Source: Phycisphaerales bacterium (GTDB lineage Bacteria > Planctomycetota > Phycisphaerae > Phycisphaerales > UBA1924). From it: a stretch of 64,000 nt of DNA. Numbering within the stretch: the first letter of the stretch is position 1; every line of letters begins with the position of its first letter. This document shows, piece by piece, positions 27,171 through 36,867 of the stretch. The stretch is taken from NCBI GenBank assembly GCA_020845755.1, contig JADLFE010000019.1, forward strand, positions 1 through 64,000, written 5' to 3'. The notes under the pieces are model-generated. The model was not told the DNA's origin. It did no database searches and saw only the letters and a list, made by a program, of their open reading frames with translations. The translations under genes were made by a program, and so were the position numbers.

Positions 27171-28133
27171 GTGAACCCCACCACCGCTCAACCCCCGGCC
27201 TGGCTTCAAGACGCCGCGAGCAGCGCCGTCTCGACCCCCATCGCCGGATGGGCCTTGGCCGCCGTGGGCGTGCTGGTCGGGCTGTCATTGTGGGCGGTCG
27301 GTGGAAAACTCTGCCGCGCCATGATCGCCACCGCGGGACTCCTGCTCGGCGGGGTGGCCGGCGCGAACATCGGGCCGGAGATCAGCCCCCTTCAGAACAT
27401 CCCCATCCCGCCCGTGCTCAGCGGCATGGTCGGCGGCGGCGCGATCGGCCTGATCCTCGGGCTCGCCGCGTTCCGATTCGTCGTCGGCGCCGCCGGCGCG
27501 ACGGCACTGGCCGGCGTCGGCGCGCTGGCCGTCGCTGCCTCGCTGGCGGGTCAGCCGGGAGCGCTGGGCGAACCGCTCGGCACCACCGACCCCGTCCGCG
27601 CCCACGTCGATTCGATCGTCTCCGAATATCAGCGCGCCCTCAACAACTCGACCTATTCGCCGAGCGATCCGCAGATCAACACGTCGATGGGCAGCGCGCC
27701 GCAGGGCTCGATCCTGGCGCTGGCGACGTCGCGCGATTGGCGTGCCGTCAGCGACACGATGACCAAGGACCTCGAGGCGCGCTGGGCGTCGATGCCGATG
27801 CGCAGCCGCTCCAGCATCGCCGGCGGCGGGCTCGCGGCGGGCGTGCTCGGGCTGCTCCTGGGCTTCCTCGCGCCCAAGCGCTCCGCGGCCCTCATCACCT
27901 CGATCCTGGGCTCGGGCCTCGTGCTCGTCAGCGGCGGCTCGCTGGTCAACATCTTCAGCGCCGATCTGCCCGCGAGCGTGACCAATGTGCTCAACGCCGA
28001 GCCGCGCCACTGGCTCATCGCCTGGGGCGCGCTGTCGCTCCTGGGCATGGCGGCCCAGTGGCACACGCTCAAGCGTCCGCCCGCGCCCAAGCCCGCGCCG
28101 CGCGCACCGCAGGCCCAGCCCGCGACGGCGTGA
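27171..28133 (+). CDS. Hypothetical polytopic membrane protein
   Basis: 320 residues starting at GTG with AAGGGA upstream. Hydrophobic segments, rich in Gly and Ala, lie at about 23-45, 50-68, 80-125 (probably two), 212-232, 236-260 and 280-300. A soluble loop of about 85 residues (about 128-212; PLGTTDPVRAHVDSIVSEYQ) sits in the middle. The C-terminus is Pro/Ala-rich. No family is recognised. It converges with the formate dehydrogenase operon, only 10 bases from its end, and is divergent from pheA. Confidence 0.75.
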   Translation: MNPTTAQPPAWLQDAASSAVSTPIAGWALAAVGVLVGLSLWAVGGKLCRAMIATAGLLLGGVAGANIGPEISPLQNIPIPPVLSGMVGGGAIGLILGLAAFRFVVGAAGATALAGVGALAVAASLAGQPGALGEPLGTTDPVRAHVDSIVSEYQRALNNSTYSPSDPQINTSMGSAPQGSILALATSRDWRAVSDTMTKDLEARWASMPMRSRSSIAGGGLAAGVLGLLLGFLAPKRSAALITSILGSGLVLVSGGSLVNIFSADLPASVTNVLNAEPRHWLIAWGALSLLGMAAQWHTLKRPPAPKPAPRAPQAQPATA

Positions 28134-28143
28134 GCGACACGTC

Positions 28144-30891
28144 TTACACCGGCGTCAATTCCACCGCCACGACCTTGTAGTCCGGGCACTTGCTGGTCGG
28201 GTCACAGTTGGGACCGACCACCAGATTGCAGCCCGTCTCGGGGAAGTGGAACGTGAGAAAGCTCGTGCCCGGCATCACGCGGCGCGAGATGCGGGCCGGC
28301 GCAATCGTCTGGCCCCAGCGGCTCTTCACCCGCACGCGCGATCCGTCGGCGATGCCGAGCCTTGCGGCGTCCTCGGCGTGGAGTTCCAGCACGTCGCGAT
28401 CGACGATGCGGGCGCTGGGCGTTCGGCGCGTCATGGTGCCGACGTTGTAGTGATCGAGCACGCGCCCGGTGATGAGCACGAGCGGGAACTCGCGCGAAAG
28501 CCTGTCCATGGGCGGGCTGTAGTCCACGCTCATGAAGAGACCCTTGCCGCGGACGAAGGTGTCGGTGTGGAGCGTGCGCGTGCCGGGGTGGTCCGGCGAA
28601 GGGCAGGGCCACTGCAGGCCGTCGCCAGAGAGCCGCTCGTACGACACGCCACCGAAGAGGTGCGGCACGACCTTGGCCAATTCGTCCATCACGTCGCTGG
28701 GCGAGTCATACTTCCAGCGCGAGCCCAGGCCCTTCATCGCGATGCCGACGTCGCGGATCACTTCCCAGTCGGGGCGCGCGATGCCCGGCGGCGGGACCGC
28801 GGGGCGCACATGCTGGATGCGGCGCTCACCGTTGGTGAACGTGCCCTCCTGCTCGAGCACCGCGGCGGCGGGGAAGACCACGTGGGCGATCTCCGCGGTC
28901 TCGGTCATGAAGATCTCCTGCACGATCAAGAGATCGAGGCTTGAGAGGGCCTTCTTCACGTGTTCGGTGTTGGGATCGCTCTGGACCACGTCCTCGCCCT
29001 GGATCCACATCGCCTTGAGTTTGCCCTCGATCGCGGCGTTGAACATCTCCGGGATCGTCTTTCCCGCCTCGGGCGGCGGCGCCTTGCCCCAGATCGATTC
29101 GAGGCGCGATTGCACCGCGGGATCACCGAGCTTCATGTAGCCCGTGAGCGAGTAGGGCTGCGAGCCCATGTCGGCGTTTCCCTGCACGTTGTTCTGCCCG
29201 CGAAGGGGGAGCATGCCCGAGCCGTGCTTGCCGATCGCGCCGGTGAGCAGGCCCAGGTTGCTGAAGGCCATGACGCTCCCGACGCCCTGCGTCTGTTCCG
29301 ACAGGCCAAGGCCGCTCGTGAACAGGCCCGGGCCGCGCTTGGCGATGATGTGGGCGGCCTTGCGGATCAGTTCGACCGGCACGCGCGTGAGGCGCGAGAG
29401 ATCGTCCAGCGACTGGGCCGCCAGGAACGACTTGAACTCCTCGAATCCCTCGCAGCGCGATGCCACATAGGCCTTGTCGTACAGGTCCTCTTCGATCAGG
29501 ACCTTGGCCAGCGCGTTGAAGAGCGGAACGTTGGTGCCCGGCCAGAGTTGCAGATGCACCGCCGCGTAATGAGCCATCTCGATCGAGCGCGGATCGATCA
29601 CGATGAGCGCCGCGCCGCGCAGCACGGCCTGCTTGATCCGCGCGCCGATCACCGGATGGGCCTCGGTTGGGTTCGAGCCAGAGAGCACGATCAGCCCCGT
29701 CTCGTCGAGGTCGACATACGACGCCGTGGCCGCCCCCGTGCCCGTCGTCATGCCCAGCGCTACCGCGGTGGACGAGTGGCAGATGCGCGCGCAGCAGTCG
29801 GTGTTGTTGGTCCCGATGATCGAGCGGAAGAGCTTCTGGAGGAGGTACGCGGCCTCGTTGGTCGAGCGCGACGAGGTCATCGTGCCCAGCGCGTCGGGAC
29901 CGAACGTATCGCGGAGTTCCACCAGTCTCCTGGCCGTGAAGTTGATCGCCTCGTCCCACGTCGCGGGGCGCAGCGTCCCCGAGGCATCGCGGAGCAGCGG
30001 CGTGGTGAGGCGCTCGGACGAACGCTGATAGCCGTGGGCGTAGCGTCCCTTGACGCACAGGTGCCCGTCGTTGACGGCGGCGCCTTCCACGCCGTTGATG
30101 CGGAGCACCACCCCGTCCTTGGCCTCGATGTGAACGCGGCAGCCGACGCCGCAATAGCCGCACACCGAATCGGCGGCGAGATCGGGCTGCACGTGCTCGC
30201 GCGAGACGGCCTTTCCCGCCGCATGAAGCGGCGCTCGCGATGGCGCGATCTCGATCCGGTCGCGATCGGTGATCGCGCCCGTCGGACACTCCATCACGCA
30301 CGCGCCGCACGACACGCACCCACTGTCGGCGAATCGCTCGGTGGCGCCGAAGACCAGGCGCGAGCGCCCGCCGCGCCCCTCGATCGCGTAGACAAACTGC
30401 CCCTGGATCTGCTCGCAGGCGTTGAGGCACAGGCGGCAGGTGATGCACTTGTCGCGGTCGAAGCGCAGGTAAGGATGGCTCTCGTCCAGCGCCGTGTGCG
30501 TGCCGTGATTGCCGAAGGTGGGCTCGACCACGCCGTATTCGGCGAGGAGCCGCTCGAACTTGGTACCCTTGGCGTCGGGGAAGCACGCGTCCTTGGGCTG
30601 CGTCGAGAGCATGAGCGCCAGGAGGTCGTGGCGCATGCCCTTGAGGTGCGGGGTGGCGGTGCGCACGTTCATCCCGGGCGTGATCGGCGTGTGGCACGCC
30701 GCCTGCACCCGCTGCCCGTCGATCTCGACAAGGCACATGCGGCAGCCGCCCTCGGACTCCATGCCTTCGCCGGCGCACAGCGTGGGGATCTCGATGCCGG
30801 CGCGCGAGGCGGCGGCGAGGATCGTGTCGCCGCGGCGCACGTCGACGACGTTGCCGTTGATCGTCGCGGTGGTTCGATCGGTGGCGCTCAT
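28144..30891 (-). CDS. fdhA: NAD-linked formate dehydrogenase, molybdopterin (alpha) subunit
   Basis: 915 residues. The N-terminus has a NuoG-like 2Fe-2S domain (C39, C50, C53, C66). A region with 4Fe-4S ferredoxin-type clusters follows (CITCRLCLNAC at 149-159, CVSCGACVMECP at 192-203). The molybdopterin oxidoreductase core begins with its own 4Fe-4S motif (CGYCGVGC, 244-251). The metal-ligating residue is Cys, C371 in ARICHSST, not selenocysteine. A molybdopterin dinucleotide-binding domain forms the C-terminus. It should oxidise formate to CO2 in the cytoplasm, or run in reverse, passing electrons to the diaphorase encoded just upstream. The ATG overlaps the upstream stop codon (ATGA), indicating translational coupling. 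It is the last gene of the operon fhs-diaphorase-fdhA. Confidence 0.92.
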   Translation of the reverse strand: MSATDRTTATINGNVVDVRRGDTILAAASRAGIEIPTLCAGEGMESEGGCRMCLVEIDGQRVQAACHTPITPGMNVRTATPHLKGMRHDLLALMLSTQPKDACFPDAKGTKFERLLAEYGVVEPTFGNHGTHTALDESHPYLRFDRDKCITCRLCLNACEQIQGQFVYAIEGRGGRSRLVFGATERFADSGCVSCGACVMECPTGAITDRDRIEIAPSRAPLHAAGKAVSREHVQPDLAADSVCGYCGVGCRVHIEAKDGVVLRINGVEGAAVNDGHLCVKGRYAHGYQRSSERLTTPLLRDASGTLRPATWDEAINFTARRLVELRDTFGPDALGTMTSSRSTNEAAYLLQKLFRSIIGTNNTDCCARICHSSTAVALGMTTGTGAATASYVDLDETGLIVLSGSNPTEAHPVIGARIKQAVLRGAALIVIDPRSIEMAHYAAVHLQLWPGTNVPLFNALAKVLIEEDLYDKAYVASRCEGFEEFKSFLAAQSLDDLSRLTRVPVELIRKAAHIIAKRGPGLFTSGLGLSEQTQGVGSVMAFSNLGLLTGAIGKHGSGMLPLRGQNNVQGNADMGSQPYSLTGYMKLGDPAVQSRLESIWGKAPPPEAGKTIPEMFNAAIEGKLKAMWIQGEDVVQSDPNTEHVKKALSSLDLLIVQEIFMTETAEIAHVVFPAAAVLEQEGTFTNGERRIQHVRPAVPPPGIARPDWEVIRDVGIAMKGLGSRWKYDSPSDVMDELAKVVPHLFGGVSYERLSGDGLQWPCPSPDHPGTRTLHTDTFVRGKGLFMSVDYSPPMDRLSREFPLVLITGRVLDHYNVGTMTRRTPSARIVDRDVLELHAEDAARLGIADGSRVRVKSRWGQTIAPARISRRVMPGTSFLTFHFPETGCNLVVGPNCDPTSKCPDYKVVAVELTPV

Positions 30892-32552
30892 CGCCCGCCC
30901 TCCGGGAAAATACGGTTGCCGAACTTTTCAAGGATCGTCTTGACGGGCCCCGGCGTCTCGCGTCCGAACGCGCACAGGCTGGCTTCCTTCATCAGCCCCA
31001 GGATCCGCTCGAAATTGGGCAGGTCGCGCCGCGACAGGCCGTTCATCGCCATCTCGTACGCGCGGGTCGAGCCGAGCCGGCACGGCACGCACTTGCCGCA
31101 CGACTCGTCGCGCATGAACGCCAGCAGGTGCTTGAGCATTGCGCCCCAGTCGGCGGGCTTGGGGATCGCGACGATGCCCGCGTGCCCGAGGTTGATCCCG
31201 CGCTTGGCCATCGCGGTGAAGCAGATCGGCGCGTCCCACTGGTCGGGCGTGACGATGCTGCCCATCGGGCCGCCGACGAGCACCGCTTCGAGTTCCACGC
31301 CCCCCGTGCCGCCGCCGCCGAGTTTGAAGATCGCGTCGCCCAAGGGCATGCCGAACTCGATCTCGACGATGCCGGGCTTGGCGAAGCCCTTGTTGAAGCA
31401 CAAGGCCTTGGTTCCCTTGCTCTCGGCGGTACCCATGGCGGCGAACGCCGCGGCGCCGTGCTCCATGATCCACGGGATGTTGTTGAGCGTCTCGACGTTG
31501 TCGACCACCGTGGGCCTGCCGAACACGCCGGATTCGATCGGATACGGCGGGCGGGGCCAGACCTCGCCGCGCATTCCCTCGATCGCGCCGAGCAGCGCCG
31601 TTTCCTCGCCGCAGACGTACGAGCCCATCCCGCGAACGACCTCGACCTCAAAGGGCTTGTCCTTGCCCAGCGCGTCCTTGCCCAGGAAACCCGCGTCGGT
31701 GGCCCGCCTGATCGCAACGTTCATCACGTCGACCGACACCGGATACTCGGAGCGGATGAAAACGATGCCGCGCGAGGCGCCAACGGCGTGCCCGGCGATC
31801 GCCATGCCCTCGAGGATCGAGTGCGGGTCTCGCTCCATCAATTCGCGATCGATGAAAGAGCCGGGATCGCCCTCATCGCCGTTGGCGACGATAAACTTGG
31901 GCGAGCCGCCCGCGCGGGCCGCGAGTTGGAACTTCTTTCCGGTCGGGAACGCCGCCCCGCCCCGCCCGCGAAGCCCGGATGCGAGAACGGCTTCAACGAC
32001 CTGCTCGGGTGTCAGCCTCAGGGCCGCACGCAAGCCCGTGTATTCCGGCGCCGCGCCGCGCGGATCGATCGATTTCTCAAGGCGGGCGTTCACGATCGCG
32101 TGACGCGACACGGTCCGGATCGACGACGGCGCGGGATGCGGGAGCGGCCCGCCCTGCGCGAACACGTTGAGCATCGCCACCGGCAGGTTGGGCACGACGT
32201 AGCCATCGGAGGTCATCGCCGCCGGCGCGCGATCGCAGTAGCCAAGGCAGTAGGTGCCGTGGCAGGGGTAGTGCTTCTGCAATTCGCGGAGCATCTCGCC
32301 GCCGCCGGAGAGCATGCACGAGGTCCCTGTGCAGACGCGGATCGCGCTTGGATTGACGTGCGAGTCGTCGTACGACGACACCGCGCCACGCACCGCCGCC
32401 ACCGGGAGCGACACGCGCCGCGCCAGTTCCGCGACCGCGGCCTGATCGAGCGTGCCGCGTTCCTCCGCAACGGCGTGGAACTCCGGGATGACCGATTCCA
32501 TCGCCCCCTCGGGCTTGTGCGTCGCGCGATAGGCCCTGGAACTGGTGCTCAT
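30888..32552 (-). CDS. Formate dehydrogenase diaphorase subunit (NuoE/NuoF fusion)
   Basis: 554 residues. The first ~115 residues form a thioredoxin-like NuoE domain with 2Fe-2S cysteines C74, C79, C102 and C106 (CTGTSC, CLGYC). The rest is a NuoF-type flavoprotein: the NADH/FMN site GLRGRGGAAFPTGKKF, GDEGDPGSF, and GSYVCGEETALLGAIEG. A C-terminal 4Fe-4S site shows ESCGKCVPCR plus a later Cys in SLCAFG. It should take electrons from the formate dehydrogenase alpha subunit and reduce NAD+. The fusion joins what are separate gamma and beta subunits in FdsGBA enzymes. It ends in an ATGA overlap with fdhA and lies 101 bases after fhs on the same strand. Confidence 0.92.
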   Translation of the reverse strand: MSTSSRAYRATHKPEGAMESVIPEFHAVAEERGTLDQAAVAELARRVSLPVAAVRGAVSSYDDSHVNPSAIRVCTGTSCMLSGGGEMLRELQKHYPCHGTYCLGYCDRAPAAMTSDGYVVPNLPVAMLNVFAQGGPLPHPAPSSIRTVSRHAIVNARLEKSIDPRGAAPEYTGLRAALRLTPEQVVEAVLASGLRGRGGAAFPTGKKFQLAARAGGSPKFIVANGDEGDPGSFIDRELMERDPHSILEGMAIAGHAVGASRGIVFIRSEYPVSVDVMNVAIRRATDAGFLGKDALGKDKPFEVEVVRGMGSYVCGEETALLGAIEGMRGEVWPRPPYPIESGVFGRPTVVDNVETLNNIPWIMEHGAAAFAAMGTAESKGTKALCFNKGFAKPGIVEIEFGMPLGDAIFKLGGGGTGGVELEAVLVGGPMGSIVTPDQWDAPICFTAMAKRGINLGHAGIVAIPKPADWGAMLKHLLAFMRDESCGKCVPCRLGSTRAYEMAMNGLSRRDLPNFERILGLMKEASLCAFGRETPGPVKTILEKFGNRIFPEGGR

Positions 32553-32653
32553 GCCGCGTCTCCCTAATCCACCAACGCCGACGTTCTACCACGCCGGGCC
32601 CGCCATGAACAAGCCCGCCGTGAAATCACCCGCCCTTGTCCGTCATCGATCGA

Positions 32654-34579
32654 TCAGAACAGCCCCTCGACACGACCCGTCGCCGGATCGATGTCGACCT
32701 CCATGAACGCGGCCCGGGGAGGCAGGCCCGGCATCGTCCGCATCGTGCCCACGAGGGGATAGATGAACCCCGCCCCTACCGACGCCCGCATGTCGCGGAT
32801 CGTGATGCGGAAGTTCTCCGGCGCTCCCTTCAGATCGGGGTTGTCGGAGAACGACAGGTGCGTCTTGGCCATGCAGATCGGAAGGCTGGAATAGCCAAGC
32901 TCGGTGTAGCGTTTGATCTTGGCCTGCGCCTCGGGCGCGAAATCAACGCCCACCGCGCCATAGGACTTCGCGAGCGCCTCGATCTTCTGCTCGATCGTCG
33001 CCTCGGCGGGATACAGGAACTTGAACTCGCTGGCCCGATCGCACGCCGCGATTACCGCCTCGCCAAGTTCCGTCGCGCCCGCGCCGCCGTCGGCCCACAC
33101 GCTGGTGCGGCACGCCGCGCTGGCGCCCGCCGCCAGCGCCGCCTCGCGCACCATCTGGATCTCCGCGTCGGTGTCGGTCGTGAACGTGTTAACCGCCACC
33201 ACCACAGGCACGCCGTAGCGCCGAACATTCTGCACATGGCGCGTCAGGTTCGGCAGGCCCGCCTTCAGCAGCGTGAGATTCTCGCTGGTGTAGGCGTTGT
33301 CCAGCGCCTTGCCCGCCACGACCTTCGGCCCGCCGCCGTGCATCTTCAGCGCCCGCACCGTCGCCACCACCACGGCGCACGACGGGCGAAGCCCGCTGCT
33401 CCGGCACTTCACGTTGGCGAACTTCTCAAACCCGATGTCAGACCCGAACCCCGCTTCGGTCACCACATAGTCCGCCAGTTTCAACGCGATCTGGTCCGCG
33501 ATGATCGACGAATTGCCGTGCGCGATGTTCGCGAACGGCCCGGCGTGCACGAACACCGGCGTGCCCTCCAGCGTCTGCATCAGGTTCGGCATGATCGCGT
33601 CCTTGAGCAGGACCGTCATCGCGCCCGCCGCACCCAGGTCATCCGCCGTCACCGGACGCCCCTTGCGATCAAAGCCGATCACCATCTTCCGCAAGCGATT
33701 CCGCATGTCCTCAAGACCCGTCGACAGCGCCAGCACCGCCATCACCTCGCTGGCAACCGCGATGTCAAACCCGGTCGTCCGCGGCCTGTTCTCTTCCACG
33801 CCGAGCCCAACCTGGATCCGGCGCAGCATGCGATCGTTCACGTCAACCACACGGTTCCACGTGATCGTGTCCGGGTCGATATCAAGACGGAAGACGTCGC
33901 GCACCTGCGCGTCGGTCAGTTCCTCGGGCGATGCGGCCTTGATTCCGAGCCGTGCCGCCCGACGCGCGTGAACCGCTGAGAACATCAACTTGCCGCTCGC
34001 GTCCTTCTTGCACTGGGCCGCCATGTTCGCGCGATCATCCGCGTGCGTGTCCTCATACAGCACGCGGGTGTCGATCGCCGCCGCCAAGAGGTTGTTCGCC
34101 GCGGTTACGGCATGGATGTCGCCGGTCAAGTGAAGGTTGAAGTCCTCCATCGGGATGACCTGGCTATACCCGCCGCCCGCCGCACCGCCCTTGATGCCGA
34201 ATGTCGGGCCCATCGATGGCTGGCGTATGCACGTGAACACGCTCTTGCCCAGGTGCGCGCCCAGCGCCTGCGAGAGGCCGACGGTCATCGTCGTCTTGCC
34301 CTCGCCCAGCGGCGTGGGCGTGATCGCCGTCACCACGACGTACTTGCCGCTCGCACGCGTTGCCAGACGATCGCGGATCTCAAGGTGCACCTTGGCCTTG
34401 GTATGCCCATACGGCTCAAGTTCGCTCTTGAGGATCCCAAGCTCCTCGGCGATCTCGTCGATCGGGCGCGGCACGGCGGCCTGCGCAATCGCGATGTCCG
34501 ACGGCACCGGCCGCTTCAGCGACTGCAAACGCCGACCACGCAAACCCTTGGACGCCGAAGGCTGGGCCGTACCAGGCAT
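32654..34579 (-). CDS. fhs: Formate-tetrahydrofolate ligase
   Basis: 641 residues, longer than the usual ~560, with an N-terminal extension of about 30 residues. It condenses formate with tetrahydrofolate using ATP to give 10-formyl-THF. Visible features are the nucleotide-binding [14 protein letters not shown] near residue 87, [20 protein letters not shown], and the C-terminal [17 protein letters not shown] precedes the ATG by about 9 bases. A sigma-70-like promoter (TTGATT, 16 bases, TATTAT) lies about 75 bases upstream. As first gene of the operon with formate dehydrogenase it links formate to one-carbon metabolism. Either assimilation of formate or its removal from the folate pool is possible; the sequence does not show the direction. 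Confidence 0.95.
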   Translation of the reverse strand: MPGTAQPSASKGLRGRRLQSLKRPVPSDIAIAQAAVPRPIDEIAEELGILKSELEPYGHTKAKVHLEIRDRLATRASGKYVVVTAITPTPLGEGKTTMTVGLSQALGAHLGKSVFTCIRQPSMGPTFGIKGGAAGGGYSQVIPMEDFNLHLTGDIHAVTAANNLLAAAIDTRVLYEDTHADDRANMAAQCKKDASGKLMFSAVHARRAARLGIKAASPEELTDAQVRDVFRLDIDPDTITWNRVVDVNDRMLRRIQVGLGVEENRPRTTGFDIAVASEVMAVLALSTGLEDMRNRLRKMVIGFDRKGRPVTADDLGAAGAMTVLLKDAIMPNLMQTLEGTPVFVHAGPFANIAHGNSSIIADQIALKLADYVVTEAGFGSDIGFEKFANVKCRSSGLRPSCAVVVATVRALKMHGGGPKVVAGKALDNAYTSENLTLLKAGLPNLTRHVQNVRRYGVPVVVAVNTFTTDTDAEIQMVREAALAAGASAACRTSVWADGGAGATELGEAVIAACDRASEFKFLYPAEATIEQKIEALAKSYGAVGVDFAPEAQAKIKRYTELGYSSLPICMAKTHLSFSDNPDLKGAPENFRITIRDMRASVGAGFIYPLVGTMRTMPGLPPRAAFMEVDIDPATGRVEGLF

Positions 34580-34651
34580 GAAAGACTCCTCAAGATGGCG
34601 TACTCAATTCAAGGCACGACGCGACAACGTGGATAGTTGACGCGCGTATCC

Positions 34652-34679
34652 ATAATAGAGGACGCCGCTGTTGAATCAA
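34652..34679 (-). promoter_or_regulatory. Sigma-70-like promoter for the fhs/formate dehydrogenase operon
   Basis: On the minus strand, TTGATT (34674-34679) and TATTAT (34652-34657) are separated by 16 bases. They match the -35/-10 consensus at four and five of six positions. The expected start of transcription near 34645 gives a leader of about 65 bases that contains the GAGGAG ribosome-binding site of fhs. Confidence 0.45.
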
Positions 34680-34837
34680 GCCTCCGCCAATCGGCCCGAT
34701 CGACGCCGCGTCTTAAGATCACGTGCCGCAACAACTCCGCACACAGCGAACATTGGTTCGGGATATGGACGGTCATCTCGTCCAACTGCACGCGACCCAC
34801 GCTCGTCGCTCGCTAGGCTCTGCTCGAGGTACCCGCC

Positions 34838-35377
34838 TTGACCAATCCCACCGCTCCCTCTAACCCCCTCACCCACCTCGCGCCCGATGGCACCGCCCGC
34901 ATGGTCGACGTCGGCGACAAGCCCGTCACCGCGCGCTCCGCCACAGCCGAGGGCTACGTCCGCGTGTCGCCCGAACTCGCGGCCCGCATCCGCGACAACA
35001 CGCTCGCCAAGGGCTCGCTGCTCGAAGTCGCGCGCCTCGCCGGAATCCAGGCCGCCAAGCGCACCGATGAACTCATCCCGCTCTGCCACACGCTCCCCCT
35101 CGACGCCGTCGACATCCGCGCGGAGTTGCTCGATGGCCGCGTGCACATCACCGCGACGGCCCGCACGCAGTCGCGCACCGGCGTGGAGATGGAGGCGCTC
35201 ACCGCCGTCGCCGTCGCGTGCCTCACCGTGATCGACATGGGCAAGGCCGTCGACAAGGGCATGGTGATCGAGGGGATCCGCGTGCTGGAAAAGACCGGCG
35301 GGCGCTCGGGCACTTTCATCGCGCCGAGCCAAGAACATGCGCCCTCGCCCGCCTCCGCAAAGAAGGACACGCCGTGA
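34838..35377 (+). CDS. moaC: Cyclic pyranopterin monophosphate synthase
   Basis: 179 residues, slightly longer than typical MoaC. With MoaA it converts GTP into cyclic pyranopterin monophosphate, the first stage of molybdenum cofactor synthesis. Diagnostic segments are RMVDVGDKPVTAR (21-33), ELIPLCHTLPLD with the conserved His (78-89), GVEMEALTAV (115-124) and DMGKAVDKGM (133-142). The start codon is TTG, supported by GAGGT eight bases upstream. Its stop codon overlaps the GTG start of mog. It is divergent from the molybdenum-dependent formate dehydrogenase operon, a functional link by context. No moaA, moaD or moaE lies nearby. Confidence 0.93.
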   Translation: MTNPTAPSNPLTHLAPDGTARMVDVGDKPVTARSATAEGYVRVSPELAARIRDNTLAKGSLLEVARLAGIQAAKRTDELIPLCHTLPLDAVDIRAELLDGRVHITATARTQSRTGVEMEALTAVAVACLTVIDMGKAVDKGMVIEGIRVLEKTGGRSGTFIAPSQEHAPSPASAKKDTP

Positions 35378-35937
35378 GCGCGTCAAACCCCATCCGCGCC
35401 GGCGTCCTCACCGTCAGCGATCGCTGCTCGCGTGGCGAGGCGACCGACACCTCGGGCCCCGCGCTGTGCGAACTGCTCCGCGCCAAACTCGGCGCGACGA
35501 TCGTCGCGACGCGCTGCCTCCCCGACGAAAGAGACCAACTCGCCGCGTGCTTCATCGAATGGTCCCGCGCCGACGCGGGCATCGATCTGATCCTGAGCAC
35601 CGGCGGCACGGGCCTGGCTCCGCGCGACGTCACGCCCGAGGCCGCGCTCTCCGTGTTCGAGCGTCAGCACGCCGGGCTCATGGAACTGGCGCGTCTGCGC
35701 TGCCTGAGCAAGACGCCGCGCACATTCCTCTCCCGCGGCGTGGCGGGCACCATCGGGCGCACGCTCATCCTCACGCTCCCAGGCTCGCTCCGCGGCTCGA
35801 CCGAGAATCTCGAGGCGCTCCTCGACATCCTCCCCCACGCGATCGAAACACTCCGCGGCGAAGTCAAGGACGACGGCCGCCCCGACGCCGCACCATCGTC
35901 CGCGCCAGGCGAGAAGGTAATTCGTCACGCGCGGTAG
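35374..35937 (+). CDS. mog: Molybdopterin adenylyltransferase (MogA/MoaB family)
   Basis: 187 residues. The MoCF-binding fold is shown by AGVLTVSDRCSRGE, DTSGPALCELL, the signature LILSTGGTGLAPRDVTPEA and LPGSLRGSTENLEALLDILPHA. It should adenylylate molybdopterin before molybdate insertion. The start is GTG at 35374, overlapping the moaC stop (GTGA), which implies translational coupling. Longer in-frame starts would lie inside moaC. The C-terminal 20 residues are Pro/Ala/Asp-rich. Confidence 0.92.
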   Translation: MSASNPIRAGVLTVSDRCSRGEATDTSGPALCELLRAKLGATIVATRCLPDERDQLAACFIEWSRADAGIDLILSTGGTGLAPRDVTPEAALSVFERQHAGLMELARLRCLSKTPRTFLSRGVAGTIGRTLILTLPGSLRGSTENLEALLDILPHAIETLRGEVKDDGRPDAAPSSAPGEKVIRHAR

Positions 35938-35968
35938 GCTCGCTGATCGTGCGCCGGACTTCGCTCGC

Positions 35969-36397
35969 TCAGCGCGTTCGCGTGACGAACGTGACCTTGG
36001 TGAAGCCCGCGTCGCTGGCTGCCTGCATCGCGGCGGCGGTGAATTCGACGGGCGCGTCGGGATCCGCCTTGATGAGCACGCCGGGATCCTTGGGCAACTG
36101 CGCCAGCACCGAGCCCAGCGCGTCTTGAGATTCAAGGGCGCGCGCGCCCAGGACGAAGCGAGGACGCCCGTTCTGGGCTTTCACTTCGATGAGCGGCGCT
36201 TGCAGCAGGGCGTTGCCGCCGGTGTTGCCCCCGCTGGAAGTCTTGAGGGTGCTGGCGAGTTCGCCCTCTTCGGCGGCGAGGTTGCCGGCGATGATGAAGT
36301 AGAAGAGGAGGAAGAGCACAACGTCGATGAGCGCGATGAGGGGGAGTCGAAGCGACGCGGGATCGAGGCGGCGGGATTGTTTGCGGGCGAAGTTCAC
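35969..36397 (-). CDS. exbD: ExbD/TolR-family biopolymer transport protein, second copy
   Basis: 142 residues: a short cytoplasmic tail, one membrane segment with the conserved Asp (LIALIDVVLFLLFYF), and a periplasmic domain ending VEFTAAAMQAASDAGFTKVTFV. The start is GTG, overlapping the stop of the first exbD (GTGA). With the ExbB-like channel it should form a proton-driven motor. No tonB, tolA or receptor gene lies nearby, so the partner is unknown. A longer in-frame extension upstream would run through the previous gene and is rejected. Confidence 0.85.
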   Translation of the reverse strand: MNFARKQSRRLDPASLRLPLIALIDVVLFLLFYFIIAGNLAAEEGELASTLKTSSGGNTGGNALLQAPLIEVKAQNGRPRFVLGARALESQDALGSVLAQLPKDPGVLIKADPDAPVEFTAAAMQAASDAGFTKVTFVTRTR

Positions 36398-36867
36398 TTT
36401 GAACCTCCCGCGGGCGCGGGGCCGCCCTCGTTGCTGGTGGCGAGGCGCCAGCGGACCACGCCGGCGCGGCTGAGTTCCTCGGCGACGCGTGAGAGGTGCA
36501 TCGAAGGGCAAAGGCGATCGGCGCGAACGACGACCTCCACCGGAGTGTGACGCGACGGCTTGGCGTCGCCCGCGGCGGGCGTCTTGTTTCCTGCCTGGGC
36601 GGCGATCTGCGAGGCGAGCGCCGGGAGATCGACCGGCTGGCCGAGCGTGGAGAGGCGGCCAAGCCGGTCCATGTCGAGATAGACGGCGCTGGTGGCCTTT
36701 TCGCGGGTCGTGTCGCCGCGCTGCGAGGGGAGGTCGAGTGACGCCTGCTCGGAGCGGGAGAACTGCGAGGTGAGGGTGAAGAAGACAATGAGCAGCATCA
36801 CCACGTCGATCATCGGCGTGAGATCGAACGAGGCTTCTTCCTTGCTCTTGCGGAGGCTGAGTCTCAC
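36394..36867 (-). CDS. exbD: ExbD/TolR-family biopolymer transport protein, first copy
   Basis: 157 residues. The cytoplasmic start MRLSLRKSKEEASFDLTPMI leads into a membrane helix with the conserved Asp (MIDVVMLLIVFFTL). The periplasmic domain follows, with the usual VEVVVRADRLCPSMHLSRV pattern. It starts at GTG, overlapping the stop codon of the ExbB gene, and its own stop overlaps the start of the second exbD. The two ExbD copies are clearly different in sequence, which suggests a heteromeric or dual-role complex rather than a recent duplication. Confidence 0.88.
   Translation of the reverse strand: MRLSLRKSKEEASFDLTPMIDVVMLLIVFFTLTSQFSRSEQASLDLPSQRGDTTREKATSAVYLDMDRLGRLSTLGQPVDLPALASQIAAQAGNKTPAAGDAKPSRHTPVEVVVRADRLCPSMHLSRVAEELSRAGVVRWRLATSNEGGPAPAGGSK

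Noticed and set aside
28144-30891. Selenocysteine-containing formate dehydrogenase
   Set aside because: The metal-ligating position is an ordinary Cys codon (C371 in ARICHSST), and there is no in-frame TGA within the gene.
28960-32103. Open frame of 1047 codons on the plus strand across the formate dehydrogenase genes
   Set aside because: Antisense to two genes with clear cysteine cluster motifs. The frame is Arg/His/Ala-rich and lacks any family feature.
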